In this document: piece by piece, positions 23,979 through 31,753 of the stretch
How positions within the stretch are numbered: the first letter of the stretch is position 1
How the letters are laid out: the number at the start of each line of letters is the position of its first letter
Assembly (NCBI GenBank): GCA_025965315.1
Contig: JAOPXD010000029.1
Span: 19,034-83,033, forward strand
Source: Marmoricola sp.
GTDB taxonomy: Bacteria > Actinomycetota > Actinomycetes > Propionibacteriales > Nocardioidaceae
DNA length: 64,000 nucleotides
Reading direction: 5' to 3'
The notes under the pieces: generated by a model
Told to the model about the DNA's origin: nothing
The model's input: only the letters and a program-made list of their open reading frames with translations
Databases searched by the model: none
Program-made: the position numbers and the translations under genes

Positions 23979-24927
23979 GGAGCACCGCCGTGGCCTTCTT
24001 CAGCGCGGCCCGGATCTTGTTGCTCTCCTCGGTCAGCGCGAGCTGGTTCTTCTCGATCGCGTCGTGCTGGTAGTCGACGTCGACCTGGTGCCACTGCGGG
24101 ACGAGGTCGATCTTGTCCTTGCATCCGATGTCTGCGACCGCGGTCCTGATCTCGGTCGAGGACGCAGCTGATCCTGGCGAGCGGTCGAACGACGGGTCCA
24201 CCGGCGTCTGGTACTGGTAGCCCTGCTTCGCCATGCAGGTCGACCACCGGACGAAGAGCCGCTGGACCCGGGGGTCGGCCTTCGCGTGCTCGTACGCCGC
24301 GATCCTCAGGCCCTGCGCCAGCTCGTCCTTGACCTGGGCGTCCGGGCTTCCCCACAGCCTCGAGCGTGCGTCGCCGAGACAGCCTCCGGGCGGGATGGTG
24401 AGTCCGCCGAGAGTGCCGGGCGACGTCCAACCACCCGGCGGCGGTACGACGGAGCCGTCCTTGTTGCCGGTGTAGACGAACTCGTACGTCCTGCTCCCGC
24501 TGGGCATCGCGCTTGCCTGGCTGCTGCCCGGGACGACCTCGGGCAGGTAACCGTTCGCCCGGGCCTCGGTCAGGTCGTCGACCCCGTACAGGTGCGCGTC
24601 CGACTCCTGCTGCTCGGCGATCATCTCGTCGCGGTTGAGCGCCGGGGTCGACCTGGGGAAGCCGAACCTGACCATGCAGTCGCCGGCGAGCTGGAACTGC
24701 GCCTCCTCCATCGTGTACAGGTTCGATCCACTCAGCTCGTAGGCGACGAGCGGCGAGGTGAACGACGGCAGGTCCGACGGCAGCCGGGTGGGCGTCCTCC
24801 TCGGGGGCGCCGCCGAGGGGCTGCCGTTGGACGAAGGCGCCGGCCCCGCCGGTGCGCAGCCGGAGACGAGGACGGCACCGAGGACGACGAGGGTCGCAGC
24901 GGCGACGCGGCGTGTCACCGAAGCCAC
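23965..24927 (-). CDS. Secreted lipoprotein of the export operon
   Basis: Signal peptide with lipobox VSGC (MASVTRRVAAATLVVLGAVL, then VSGC) and a lipid anchor at about Cys 24; total 320 residues. The mature part starts with a Pro/Ser linker and contains Cys in FQLAGDCMVRFGF, GGCLGDA, WSTCMAKQGY and DIGCKDKIDL, plausibly two disulfides. No known family is recognised, though actinobacterial MacB-like operons often start with such a Cys-rich lipoprotein. It may be a substrate-binding or sensing partner of the exporter. It overlaps both flanking genes. Confidence 0.6.
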   Translation of the reverse strand: MASVTRRVAAATLVVLGAVLVSGCAPAGPAPSSNGSPSAAPPRRTPTRLPSDLPSFTSPLVAYELSGSNLYTMEEAQFQLAGDCMVRFGFPRSTPALNRDEMIAEQQESDAHLYGVDDLTEARANGYLPEVVPGSSQASAMPSGSRTYEFVYTGNKDGSVVPPPGGWTSPGTLGGLTIPPGGCLGDARSRLWGSPDAQVKDELAQGLRIAAYEHAKADPRVQRLFVRWSTCMAKQGYQYQTPVDPSFDRSPGSAASSTEIRTAVADIGCKDKIDLVPQWHQVDVDYQHDAIEKNQLALTEESNKIRAALKKATAVLHGKG

Positions 24928-25745
24928 CGCGGGCTCGTGGCGATCGCGGCCAGCTGCCCGGTGCTCATCGGCGGGTTGGTCCGTGTCACGACCCCGTCCT
25001 TCTCCGCCGTCGCGTTGTACGCCGTGACGGTGGTCGACCAGCCGTCGGTCTCGTAGATGGCGGTCGAGCTCATCACCGGGTCGCCATGGGGCACGTGCCG
25101 GCCGGTGTACTCGGGCACGGGTCCTTCAGTGATCAGCGTTCCGCCGTTCACGGTGCTGCAGGTGACACCGGGTTGCTGGCAGAGCGCTGACGAATCGTCC
25201 TCCCGGGACGGGCTCGTCGTCCTGCGGAGATCGGGTGCCTGCACCGACAGCTGGATCAACGCGCTCCCGTGGCCGTCGTCGAACAGCAGGCTGCCGGAAC
25301 GGTGCGCGGCGGAGGCCTGCGACACGATGCTGTGCAGCGGTTGGGCGCCATCCACGGACAAGGTCCGCGGCGGAGATGACGGTGATCCAGCACTCTGGTT
25401 CACCAGGTCCCGCGTGGACCCAGCGGGAAGCAGCGCTGCGAGTGTCCGGGCGGTCTGATCAGCCGGCACTGCGAAGTGATGGGTCGCCACCGGGGTGTTG
25501 CTCGGTTGGGCCGCCGGTCCTGCCGGCGCCTGCGGAGCCGCGTGCGCACCGAGGGTCCCGACCAGGACCGCAGCCGCTGCACCGACACTCGCGAGCGCTC
25601 CGCCTGCGGTAGCGATGCGCAGGGTGGCCCGACGCCGGCGCAGCCGGCGACCGCGAGCGAGCCCTCCGGCCACGATCCGATCCACCGGCACGGGCTCCCC
25701 GTGAACCCGGTCGCGCATCACCCGGGCAAGGTCGGTCTCGTTCAT
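24915..25745 (-). CDS. Membrane-bound anti-sigma-like protein
   Basis: 276 residues: a short cytoplasmic part (about 1-42) with a run of Arg (GRRLRRRRATLRI), one transmembrane helix (about 43-66, GGALASVGAAAAVLVGTLGA), then an Ala/Pro linker and an extracellular domain. The position, overlapping the stop of the SigE-family sigma gene, is that of a sigma regulator. No zinc-binding motif is visible, so the sigma-binding mode is unknown. It probably senses the envelope and controls the export operon that follows. Confidence 0.55.
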   Translation of the reverse strand: MNETDLARVMRDRVHGEPVPVDRIVAGGLARGRRLRRRRATLRIATAGGALASVGAAAAVLVGTLGAHAAPQAPAGPAAQPSNTPVATHHFAVPADQTARTLAALLPAGSTRDLVNQSAGSPSSPPRTLSVDGAQPLHSIVSQASAAHRSGSLLFDDGHGSALIQLSVQAPDLRRTTSPSREDDSSALCQQPGVTCSTVNGGTLITEGPVPEYTGRHVPHGDPVMSSTAIYETDGWSTTVTAYNATAEKDGVVTRTNPPMSTGQLAAIATSPRWLR

Positions 25746-26251
25746 CGCAGCTCTCCTTCTAGGGCGAAATCGGGTCCGAGTACCAGACGCAGCCGCTCCA
25801 GCGCCCGTGAGGCCTGGCGGCGGGTTGCGGCGGAGGTCTTGCCCAGGGCGGCGGCGATCACGTCGATCGTGCAGTCGTCGAAGTACCGCGCGACGAGCAC
25901 CGCTCGATCCGGTGCCGAGAGCTTGTCCAGCGCCGCCATCAGGTCGATCCGCAGCTCCACGTCACCGCTGTGGGACCTGGTCTCGACGCTGGTTTCGGGG
26001 ATGACCGCGATCGGACGCTCCGACGTCATCCGCCGTCGTCGCAGCGACACGAAGGTGCGCATCAGCGTGACGTGGGCATATCCCGCCGGGTTGTCGATCC
26101 GGCGGCTGCCCCAGGCGAGATAGACCTTGGCCAGGGTCTCCTGGACGAGGTCCTCGGCGGTGTGGGCGTCGCCGCACATCAGCCAAGCCGTGCGGAACAG
26201 CGGAGTCGTCCGCGCCACGGCGAACTCCTGAAAATCGACGAGATCACGCAT
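25742..26251 (-). CDS. SigE-family RNA polymerase sigma factor
   Basis: A 169-residue sigma factor typical of actinobacteria. Region 2 contains LFRTAWLMCGDAHTAEDLVQ then ETLAKVYLAW, and region 4 contains LDKLSAPDRAVLVARYFDDC then TIDVIAAALGKTSAATRRQ. It heads a leftward series of six genes with 4- to 14-base overlaps or touching ends (sigma, membrane regulator, lipoprotein, adaptor, ATPase, permease). That arrangement means autoregulated expression of an exporter in response to an envelope signal. Confidence 0.85.
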   Translation of the reverse strand: MRDLVDFQEFAVARTTPLFRTAWLMCGDAHTAEDLVQETLAKVYLAWGSRRIDNPAGYAHVTLMRTFVSLRRRRMTSERPIAVIPETSVETRSHSGDVELRIDLMAALDKLSAPDRAVLVARYFDDCTIDVIAAALGKTSAATRRQASRALERLRLVLGPDFALEGELR

Positions 26252-26414
26252 CGGATCGACTGGCTTCCTGTTGTTGGGGGCCTCTCGTAGGGAAGACGCA
26301 TCGAGAGCCGTGAATTGGGACAGGGCTGGAGAGCCCGACCTGTGGCGCTGTGGTGCACCCGGCGTCCCGGCTGCATCACAGGAACCGCTCAGACCGGGTG
26401 ATCCGGCCGGTCGA

Positions 26415-26807
26415 TCAGATCCACTTGAAGGAGGCGTTCTCGTTGTACGTGTTCGAGAGGTTGCCGTACTCGCCTGCGGGGATGAGGTCGTTCACCCCCT
26501 GGTAACCGGAGTTGTAGTAGACCCGCAGGTTGGCGGTGAGTCGCGCGTTCGCCACGCACGCAGTGTTGTTCTTCACGGCCTGGCCCTTGCCTGCTCCCGA
26601 GCTGAGGAACTCGTAGCCGGCGAGGTTGGACCTGGCCGTGGCGAAGTCCGACATCGAGTTGACGCAGCCGCTGTTGTAGTAGAAACCGGCCTCGCCGTCG
26701 TTGAGGACGCCGTCCTGGCCTGCGGCGAGGGCTGAGCCCGCCGTCGCTGCGAGGATTCCTCCGCTCAGTACACCGGCAAGGGCCGCGATCGTGGTCAACC
26801 TGGACAT
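26415..26807 (-). CDS. Secreted peptidase-inhibitor family I36-like protein
   Basis: ATG 26807 gives MSRLTTIAALAGVLSGGILA with a signal peptide cut after ALA (about residue 29); the total length is 130. The mature part begins around GEAGFYYNSGCVNSMSDFAT and includes VYYNSGYQGVNDLIPAGEYG, the Gly/Tyr/Asn-rich pattern of the I36 (SMPI-like) beta-gamma-crystallin fold. Streptomyces SMPI inhibits metalloproteases. Two Cys could form one disulfide. It is divergent from an S53 protease gene with 200 bases between, so an inhibitor/protease pair is plausible. Confidence 0.7.
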   Translation of the reverse strand: MSRLTTIAALAGVLSGGILAATAGSALAAGQDGVLNDGEAGFYYNSGCVNSMSDFATARSNLAGYEFLSSGAGKGQAVKNNTACVANARLTANLRVYYNSGYQGVNDLIPAGEYGNLSNTYNENASFKWI

Positions 26808-27007
26808 ACACCTATCCCTTCGTAAGGTCGCTGGGCGCGACACCTACAGATGTCCGGCGTTCGCGGGAATCTCACGTCCACAAGCAGCGCTGGGCGCGGC
26901 TGGGAAGATGCTGTGAACTGCGCGAATGCACTGGACGTCCGTGCCTCCGGGGTGATGATGGATGCTGGCGGGCGTGGGGTTCGCCGGGGGATCGCACCAG
27001 GAGTGGC

Positions 27008-28672
27008 ATGAGTCGTCGAGTCCTTGCAGCGTTCGCGGTCGCCACCCTGGGTCTGGCAGTGCTGACCCTTCCCGGCATCGCGACAGCCGGTACGCCGCAG
27101 ATCACTGCCGCGTGCGACCAGAACGTCGCCGTGGGTCACTTCACCTGCTTCGCCGAACGCCTGGTCACGCCGAACGCACGAGCTGCCGCAGGGGCCGCCG
27201 CGGCGCCGAAGGGCTACGGCCCGCGCGACCTGGCGTCGGCGTACGGGTTGGGGTCGGCGCCGTCGGGCGCAGGGCGGCGCGTCTTCGTCGTCGACGCGTA
27301 CGACGACGCCCACGCAGCGGCCGATCTGGCGACGTACCGCCGCCACTACGGACTGCCGGCCTGCACGGTCGCCAACGGCTGCTTCCGGAAGCTCAACCAG
27401 GTCGGCGCGACGAAGCCGTTGCCCAAGGTCGACACGGGGTGGGCGACCGAGACGTCCCTCGACCTGGACATGGTCTCCGCAGCCTGCCCGGCATGCTCGA
27501 TCACGCTGATCGAGGCCAAGGACCCCTCCGACAACCTGCTCGTCGCGGCGCGCGAAGCTGCTACCCGCGGCGGGAAGTACGTGTCGATGAGCTGGGGCGG
27601 CAACGACAACGCCTCGGATGCCGCCTCCGACACGAAGTACCTGAAGAAGAGCGGGGTCTTCTACTCGGTGGCGAGCGGCGACCAGGGCCAGGGCCTGCTC
27701 GCCCGTTCGGGTATCAGCTACCCGGCGACCTCGCCGTACGTGATCGCGGTCGGCGGTACCTCGCTCACCCGGGCCTCATCGACGAGCAGGGGCTGGTCCG
27801 AGACGACCTGGTCCGACACGATCTCCGGGTGCAGCTCCCACGAGCCCGTCCCGGCCTGGCAGGCGTCGGTGGCGACCCAGTGCAACGGCCGGGCTGATGC
27901 CGACGTGTCTGCTGTGGGCGACCCCGCCACCGGAGTGGCGGTCTACGACACCTACGACCACGGCTGGGAGGTCGTCGGCGGAACCAGCGCCGGCGCTCCG
28001 TTGATCTCCGGGATCGCGGCACGGGCAGGTGCCGCGAGCGGCACGCCGAGTGCGTTCCCGTACGCGCACGCGAGCGCGTTCAACGACGTGACGACCGGCA
28101 CCGACGCCGGGCTCTGCCTCGGCAACGTGCGGTGCCAGGCCGGTCCCGGATGGGATGGTCCGACCGGGCTGGGCACGCCGCGCGGCATCAGAGGGTTCGG
28201 TACCGGCACGCCGGCCGCTACGTCGTGCACCGGGAGCCTGGTGAGCAACGCCGGGTTCGAGTCAGGTGCTGCCGGCTGGTCGGTCGCTGCAGCGCGGGTG
28301 CACCAGAGCGCTGCCCTCGCTCATACGGGGGCTCGGTACGTGCTCCTCGACGGCACCGGGCGCGCCCGCACGGATCGGCTCGCCCGGACCGTGACGATCC
28401 CGAAGGGTTGCTCGGCCACGCTGAGCTACTACGTGCGCGTCGCGAGTGCCGACCACGGTCGTACGGCGCACGACAAGCTCGCGGTCCGGGTGAACGGTAC
28501 GACCCGGCAGAGCCGTAGCAACCTGAGCCGCGGCGCGCACTACCAGCGGGTCACCCTCAGCCTCAGCCGGTACGCCGGCACCCGGATCACGGTGGCCTGG
28601 GTCGGCAGCGAGAACGCGAGCCTCGCGACCGGGTTCTACCTCGACGACCTCCAGGTGACGCTCTCCCGCTAG
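27008..28672 (+). CDS. Secreted S53 (sedolisin) family serine peptidase
   Basis: 554 residues with a signal peptide (cut after about residue 27). The pro-peptide seems very short. The catalytic domain (about 70-400) shows the sedolisin set: Glu and Asp in TETSLDLDMVSA, the oxyanion Asp in YSVASGDQGQG, and the nucleophile Ser in VVGGTSAGAPLISG. Residues about 405-554 are a beta-rich C-terminal domain (NAGFESGAAGWSVAAARVH; GFYLDDLQVTLSR), likely carbohydrate- or protein-binding. Sedolisins are acid-active secreted endopeptidases. ATG 27008 follows an AGGAG-like site. The 3' end overlaps the convergent acyltransferase by 4 bases. Confidence 0.85.
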   Translation: MSRRVLAAFAVATLGLAVLTLPGIATAGTPQITAACDQNVAVGHFTCFAERLVTPNARAAAGAAAAPKGYGPRDLASAYGLGSAPSGAGRRVFVVDAYDDAHAAADLATYRRHYGLPACTVANGCFRKLNQVGATKPLPKVDTGWATETSLDLDMVSAACPACSITLIEAKDPSDNLLVAAREAATRGGKYVSMSWGGNDNASDAASDTKYLKKSGVFYSVASGDQGQGLLARSGISYPATSPYVIAVGGTSLTRASSTSRGWSETTWSDTISGCSSHEPVPAWQASVATQCNGRADADVSAVGDPATGVAVYDTYDHGWEVVGGTSAGAPLISGIAARAGAASGTPSAFPYAHASAFNDVTTGTDAGLCLGNVRCQAGPGWDGPTGLGTPRGIRGFGTGTPAATSCTGSLVSNAGFESGAAGWSVAAARVHQSAALAHTGARYVLLDGTGRARTDRLARTVTIPKGCSATLSYYVRVASADHGRTAHDKLAVRVNGTTRQSRSNLSRGAHYQRVTLSLSRYAGTRITVAWVGSENASLATGFYLDDLQVTLSR

Positions 28673-29262
28673 CTCGTGGGCGAGTCCTCGGTCTCCTCGC
28701 GCAGGCGCGGTTCGGTCCGGTTCTCCGGACGGATGCCGGCCTTGTCGGCGTAGAAGGCACGCACGAAATCCATGTCGGCGACGACGTCCCCGGTCGGGTG
28801 GAAGGTCGGGCCGATGCCCAGGGTGCGGGTCGGACCGTCGACGAAGCCGAGGCTGATCGGGAGGCCGGTCTGCTCGGCGATCCGGTAGAAACCGGGCTTC
28901 CAGTACTCGCCCTTGCCGCGGGTTCCTTCAGGCGCGATGGTGAGCAGGAACGCGTTCGGGCCGTCGGCTTCCTCGAGCAGTGCCCGGATTGCCGCACCGG
29001 GATCGGCGCGGTCGAGCGGGACGCCGCCGGTCTTGCGAAGGACCCACCCCACCACGCCCTTGAAGTAGGTGTGGCTGATCAGTGCCTGCGGGCGGGCGCC
29101 GTGCGACCAGGCGATCGACAGCATCACGGCCCAGTCCCACTCGGAGGTGTGCGGAGCGCCGACGAGGATCCCGCTGGTCGGCACGTTGCCGACCAGCCGC
29201 CACCGCGTCAGCCGGAGGGTGCCTCGGGCGAGCGCGCGTCGGACCCTCATCGTGTGTGCCAT
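28669..29262 (-). CDS. 1-acylglycerol-3-phosphate acyltransferase-like (PlsC family)
   Basis: A 197-residue protein with the acyltransferase motifs APHTSEWDW (HX4D catalytic pair), FKGVVGWVLRKTGGVPLDR and IAPEGTRGKGEYWKPGFY (EGTR). It would transfer an acyl chain to a lysophosphatidate or similar acceptor at the membrane surface. The short C-terminal tail is charged. It is a single gene converging with the S53 protease. Confidence 0.8.
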   Translation of the reverse strand: MAHTMRVRRALARGTLRLTRWRLVGNVPTSGILVGAPHTSEWDWAVMLSIAWSHGARPQALISHTYFKGVVGWVLRKTGGVPLDRADPGAAIRALLEEADGPNAFLLTIAPEGTRGKGEYWKPGFYRIAEQTGLPISLGFVDGPTRTLGIGPTFHPTGDVVADMDFVRAFYADKAGIRPENRTEPRLREETEDSPTS

Positions 29263-29415
29263 GCCGTGACGCTAGCCCAGGGCGCGGAGCAAGCTGATCC
29301 TTCCGTCTCCGGTGAAGCGCACCATGTACGGGCTCGGTGCGACGTGGGCCGCGGCCGTCAGGGCAAGAACGATGCTGCCTGAGCTTGAGGGAGGTGATCT
29401 GGGTGCGTCCCGTGA

Positions 29416-29613
29416 GGTTCAGGAGAGGTTCTCGACCTGATCGCCCAGCACGTCACCAATGCGGAGATCGCCGAGCGGCTGTTCCTCTCCGAGCGCACGG
29501 TCGAGCACCACGTCTCGTCGGTGCTCGGCAAGCTGGGAGTCGGCTCCCGGGTCGAGGCTAGGAAGGAAGCGTCCGCCGAGGGATCCTGGACTGATCGTGC
29601 GCTGTTAGTCTGA
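29416..29613 (+). pseudogene. Remnant of a LuxR-type regulator HTH
   Basis: GSGEVLDLIAQHVTNAEIAE then RLFLSERTVEHHVSSVLGKL is a perfectly readable LuxR DNA-binding domain, but it has no start codon, no N-terminal domain, and an in-frame stop (29413-29415) just before it. The expected REREV prefix is degraded. The rest of 29263-29659 holds nothing else I can support except the inverted repeat at 29617-29632. Confidence 0.7.
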
Positions 29614-29616
29614 ATT

Positions 29617-29632
29617 GTTCCTGTTCGGGAAC
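29617..29632. promoter_or_regulatory. Inverted repeat upstream of the repeat-protein gene
   Basis: GTTCC-TGTTCG-GGAAC lies 28 bases before the ATG at 29660. It may be an operator or a 5' leader hairpin. Short arms make this tentative. Confidence 0.3.
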
Positions 29633-29659
29633 CAGCCGGTCAATCCACAGGGGCCCCCG

Positions 29660-31333
29660 ATGCGCCACAGTTCTGTCCTGGGCGTTGTCGCCTTCCTGGC
29701 CGTCGGTCTGTTGGTCCCGGCGGCCCACGCGCAGGACTTCAGCCCGGTGCCGCACCTGGTCCGGGACCTCCGGCCGGGTGCGACCGGCTCGAACATCGTC
29801 ACCGGCACGCGGGGAGGCGCCTCCCTCGGTTCGGTGGTGGTCTTCGGTGCCAACGCGACCGGGACGAACGACGGGATGCCGTGGGCGAGCGACGGCACGG
29901 CCAAGGGCACCAAGCTGCTGAGCACGGTGGCCAACGACCCGCAGGACTTCGTCGCGTTCAAGGGCGCCGTGTACTTCTCCGCCGACGACGCGGACGGACG
30001 CGAGCTCTGGAAGACGGACGGGACGCCTGCCGGGACCAAGCTCTTCGCGAACATCAACGCCGGAGCCGGGGTCGGTTCCGGGCCGGCGGATCTGACCGTC
30101 GTCGGCAGCAACCTGTACTTCGTGGCGACGCCGTCGGGCAGCGCCCAGCAGCTGTTCAGCCTGAGCGCTCCGCCTGCGGTCGGCCCGGCGTTCCTGCACC
30201 AGGTCACCAGCTTCACCGGAACCACGCAGATCAACGCCTTGGCCGCCTGGGGCTCCAAGATCGTGTTCGCGAGCTCGGCGACGGCCGGCACGGGCCTGGA
30301 GCCCTGGATCAGCGACGGGACCTCGAACGGGACCAAGATCCTGATGAACATCGCCCCGGGCGCGGCCAGCTCGAGCCCGAACGAGTTCACGCCGGTCGGC
30401 TCCTACGTCTACTTCCGGGCCGACACCGCGGCGTCCGGGGAGGAGCTCTGGCGCAGCGACGGCACCGGCAACGCCGGCGCGACCACCCAGGTCGCCGATC
30501 TCTGGCCGGGTTCGAGCGGCTCCAACCCGACCGACCTCTACGCCTTCGGCAACGAGCTGCTGTTCAGCGCGACGATCGCGAACGGCGACATGCTCTGGTC
30601 GACGACCGGTGCCAACCCCCAGGTCCTGGTACCCGGCCTCCGCGGCGGGGGCACCGACGACAACCCGACGGGCTGGACGCTCTACCGGGGATACGTGTAC
30701 TTCAGCGGGTCGACTCCGCAGCTCGGTGCCGAGCTGTACCGGACGATGGGCTCGCCCGCGACCACCACGATGGTCAAGAACATCAACACCGGTACGTCGA
30801 ACAGCTCACCGCAGGGCTTCCGGATCGTTGCCGGAGAGCTGCTCTTCAACGCGGAAGACGCGACCCACGGGTCCGAGCTCTGGCGCTCGAACGGGACCTC
30901 GACCGGCACCGCCCTGGTGGGCGACCTCAACCCCGGCAGCGCGAGCAGCTACCCGACCATGATCGGGGTCGTCGGCAACACCCTGTTCTTCGAGGCCCTC
31001 GACGTCGCGCACGGCCGTGAGCTGTGGTCGTACACGGCTGCGGCCTCGACGACGAAGGCCTCCCCGAAGGCGTCGTACACGAAGGCGAACGCCAAGGCCA
31101 AGCACATCCACGTGACCGTCAAGGTCACGGCGAGCGGCTTCACGCCGACCGGGACCGTCGTCCTCAAGAAGGGCTCGACGACGATCGGCACCGGGACGCT
31201 GGCGAACGGCAAGGTCTCGATCCGGATCACGATCAAGCTGCCCCACGGCAGGACCCGGGTGCGGGCGTACTACGGCGGGTCGTCCCGGGCGAGCACCTCG
31301 TCGTCGGCCGTGTTCACCGTCAAGGTGACGTGA
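29660..31333 (+). CDS. Secreted protein with ELWxSDGT repeats and C-terminal Ig-like domain
   Basis: ATG 29660 follows AGGGG. The signal peptide MRHSSVLGVVAFLAVGLLVP ends around AHA (residue 25). The body is a series of about 45-60-residue repeats, each centred on ELWKTDGT, LEPWISDGT, ELWRSDGT and similar, spaced with GTKLL/NINxG, as in hyalin/ELWxxDGT propeller-like surface proteins of unknown function. Residues about 470-557 form a basic Ig-like domain (TGTVVLKKGSTTIGTGTLAN). It is an extracellular protein, probably a beta-propeller for binding. No catalytic motif is visible. Confidence 0.75.
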   Translation: MRHSSVLGVVAFLAVGLLVPAAHAQDFSPVPHLVRDLRPGATGSNIVTGTRGGASLGSVVVFGANATGTNDGMPWASDGTAKGTKLLSTVANDPQDFVAFKGAVYFSADDADGRELWKTDGTPAGTKLFANINAGAGVGSGPADLTVVGSNLYFVATPSGSAQQLFSLSAPPAVGPAFLHQVTSFTGTTQINALAAWGSKIVFASSATAGTGLEPWISDGTSNGTKILMNIAPGAASSSPNEFTPVGSYVYFRADTAASGEELWRSDGTGNAGATTQVADLWPGSSGSNPTDLYAFGNELLFSATIANGDMLWSTTGANPQVLVPGLRGGGTDDNPTGWTLYRGYVYFSGSTPQLGAELYRTMGSPATTTMVKNINTGTSNSSPQGFRIVAGELLFNAEDATHGSELWRSNGTSTGTALVGDLNPGSASSYPTMIGVVGNTLFFEALDVAHGRELWSYTAAASTTKASPKASYTKANAKAKHIHVTVKVTASGFTPTGTVVLKKGSTTIGTGTLANGKVSIRITIKLPHGRTRVRAYYGGSSRASTSSSAVFTVKVT

Positions 31334-31357
31334 CCGATCCGGACGACCCGCGCTGCC

Positions 31358-31371
31358 GGGACCTTCGCCTC
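31358..31371. promoter_or_regulatory. Weak DosR-like box
   Basis: GGGACCTTCGCCTC has one intact half-site GGGAC but a degenerate second half. It is 36 bases upstream of the coiled-coil gene that precedes the P-type ATPase. Confidence 0.3.
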
Positions 31372-31406
31372 TGAGATCCTTCGTCGGCGTCCCCGACGCT
31401 GGAGGC

Positions 31407-31748
31407 ATGACTACAGACGAACGAATCGCCACCCTCGAATCCCGGATCGATCACCTCCAGGAAGCGCACCGCATCGTCGTCGGGCAGCTGGCCCAGGCGC
31501 ACATCGACCAGTGGCAGGGCCGTATCGACGACCTCGAGCTGCAGGTGCGCCTCGGCACCGCTGATGCCACCGACCGGATCGCGGTGCTGACCACCGAGCT
31601 CAACACCCGGTGGCGCCAGGCCAGGGCGCAGCTCGCCAGCGCGTCGGCCACCACGACCGAGGTCACGGACACGATCAGGACCGGCCTGGAGAGCGCGTAC
31701 AAGGACGTTCGCGATGCCGTGGTCGAGTCGCGCAAACAGCTCACCTGA
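31407..31748 (+). CDS. Coiled-coil protein, 113 residues, hypothetical
   Basis: ATG 31407 follows GGAGG by one base. The product is entirely helical and charged with heptad spacing (RIATLESRIDHLQEAHRIVV, RIDDLELQVRLGTADATDRI, AVLTTELNTRWRQ), so a long coiled coil. No membrane segment. It ends 5 bases before the GTG of the P-type ATPase, suggesting co-expression. It may be a small cytoplasmic scaffold or stress protein. No family recognised. Confidence 0.65.
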   Translation: MTTDERIATLESRIDHLQEAHRIVVGQLAQAHIDQWQGRIDDLELQVRLGTADATDRIAVLTTELNTRWRQARAQLASASATTTEVTDTIRTGLESAYKDVRDAVVESRKQLT

Positions 31749-31753
31749 TCGGC

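Noticed and set aside
23679-24149. Plus-strand frames opposite the export adaptor and lipoprotein genes
   Set aside because: Antisense to the ABC operon, no ribosome site and no conserved segment.
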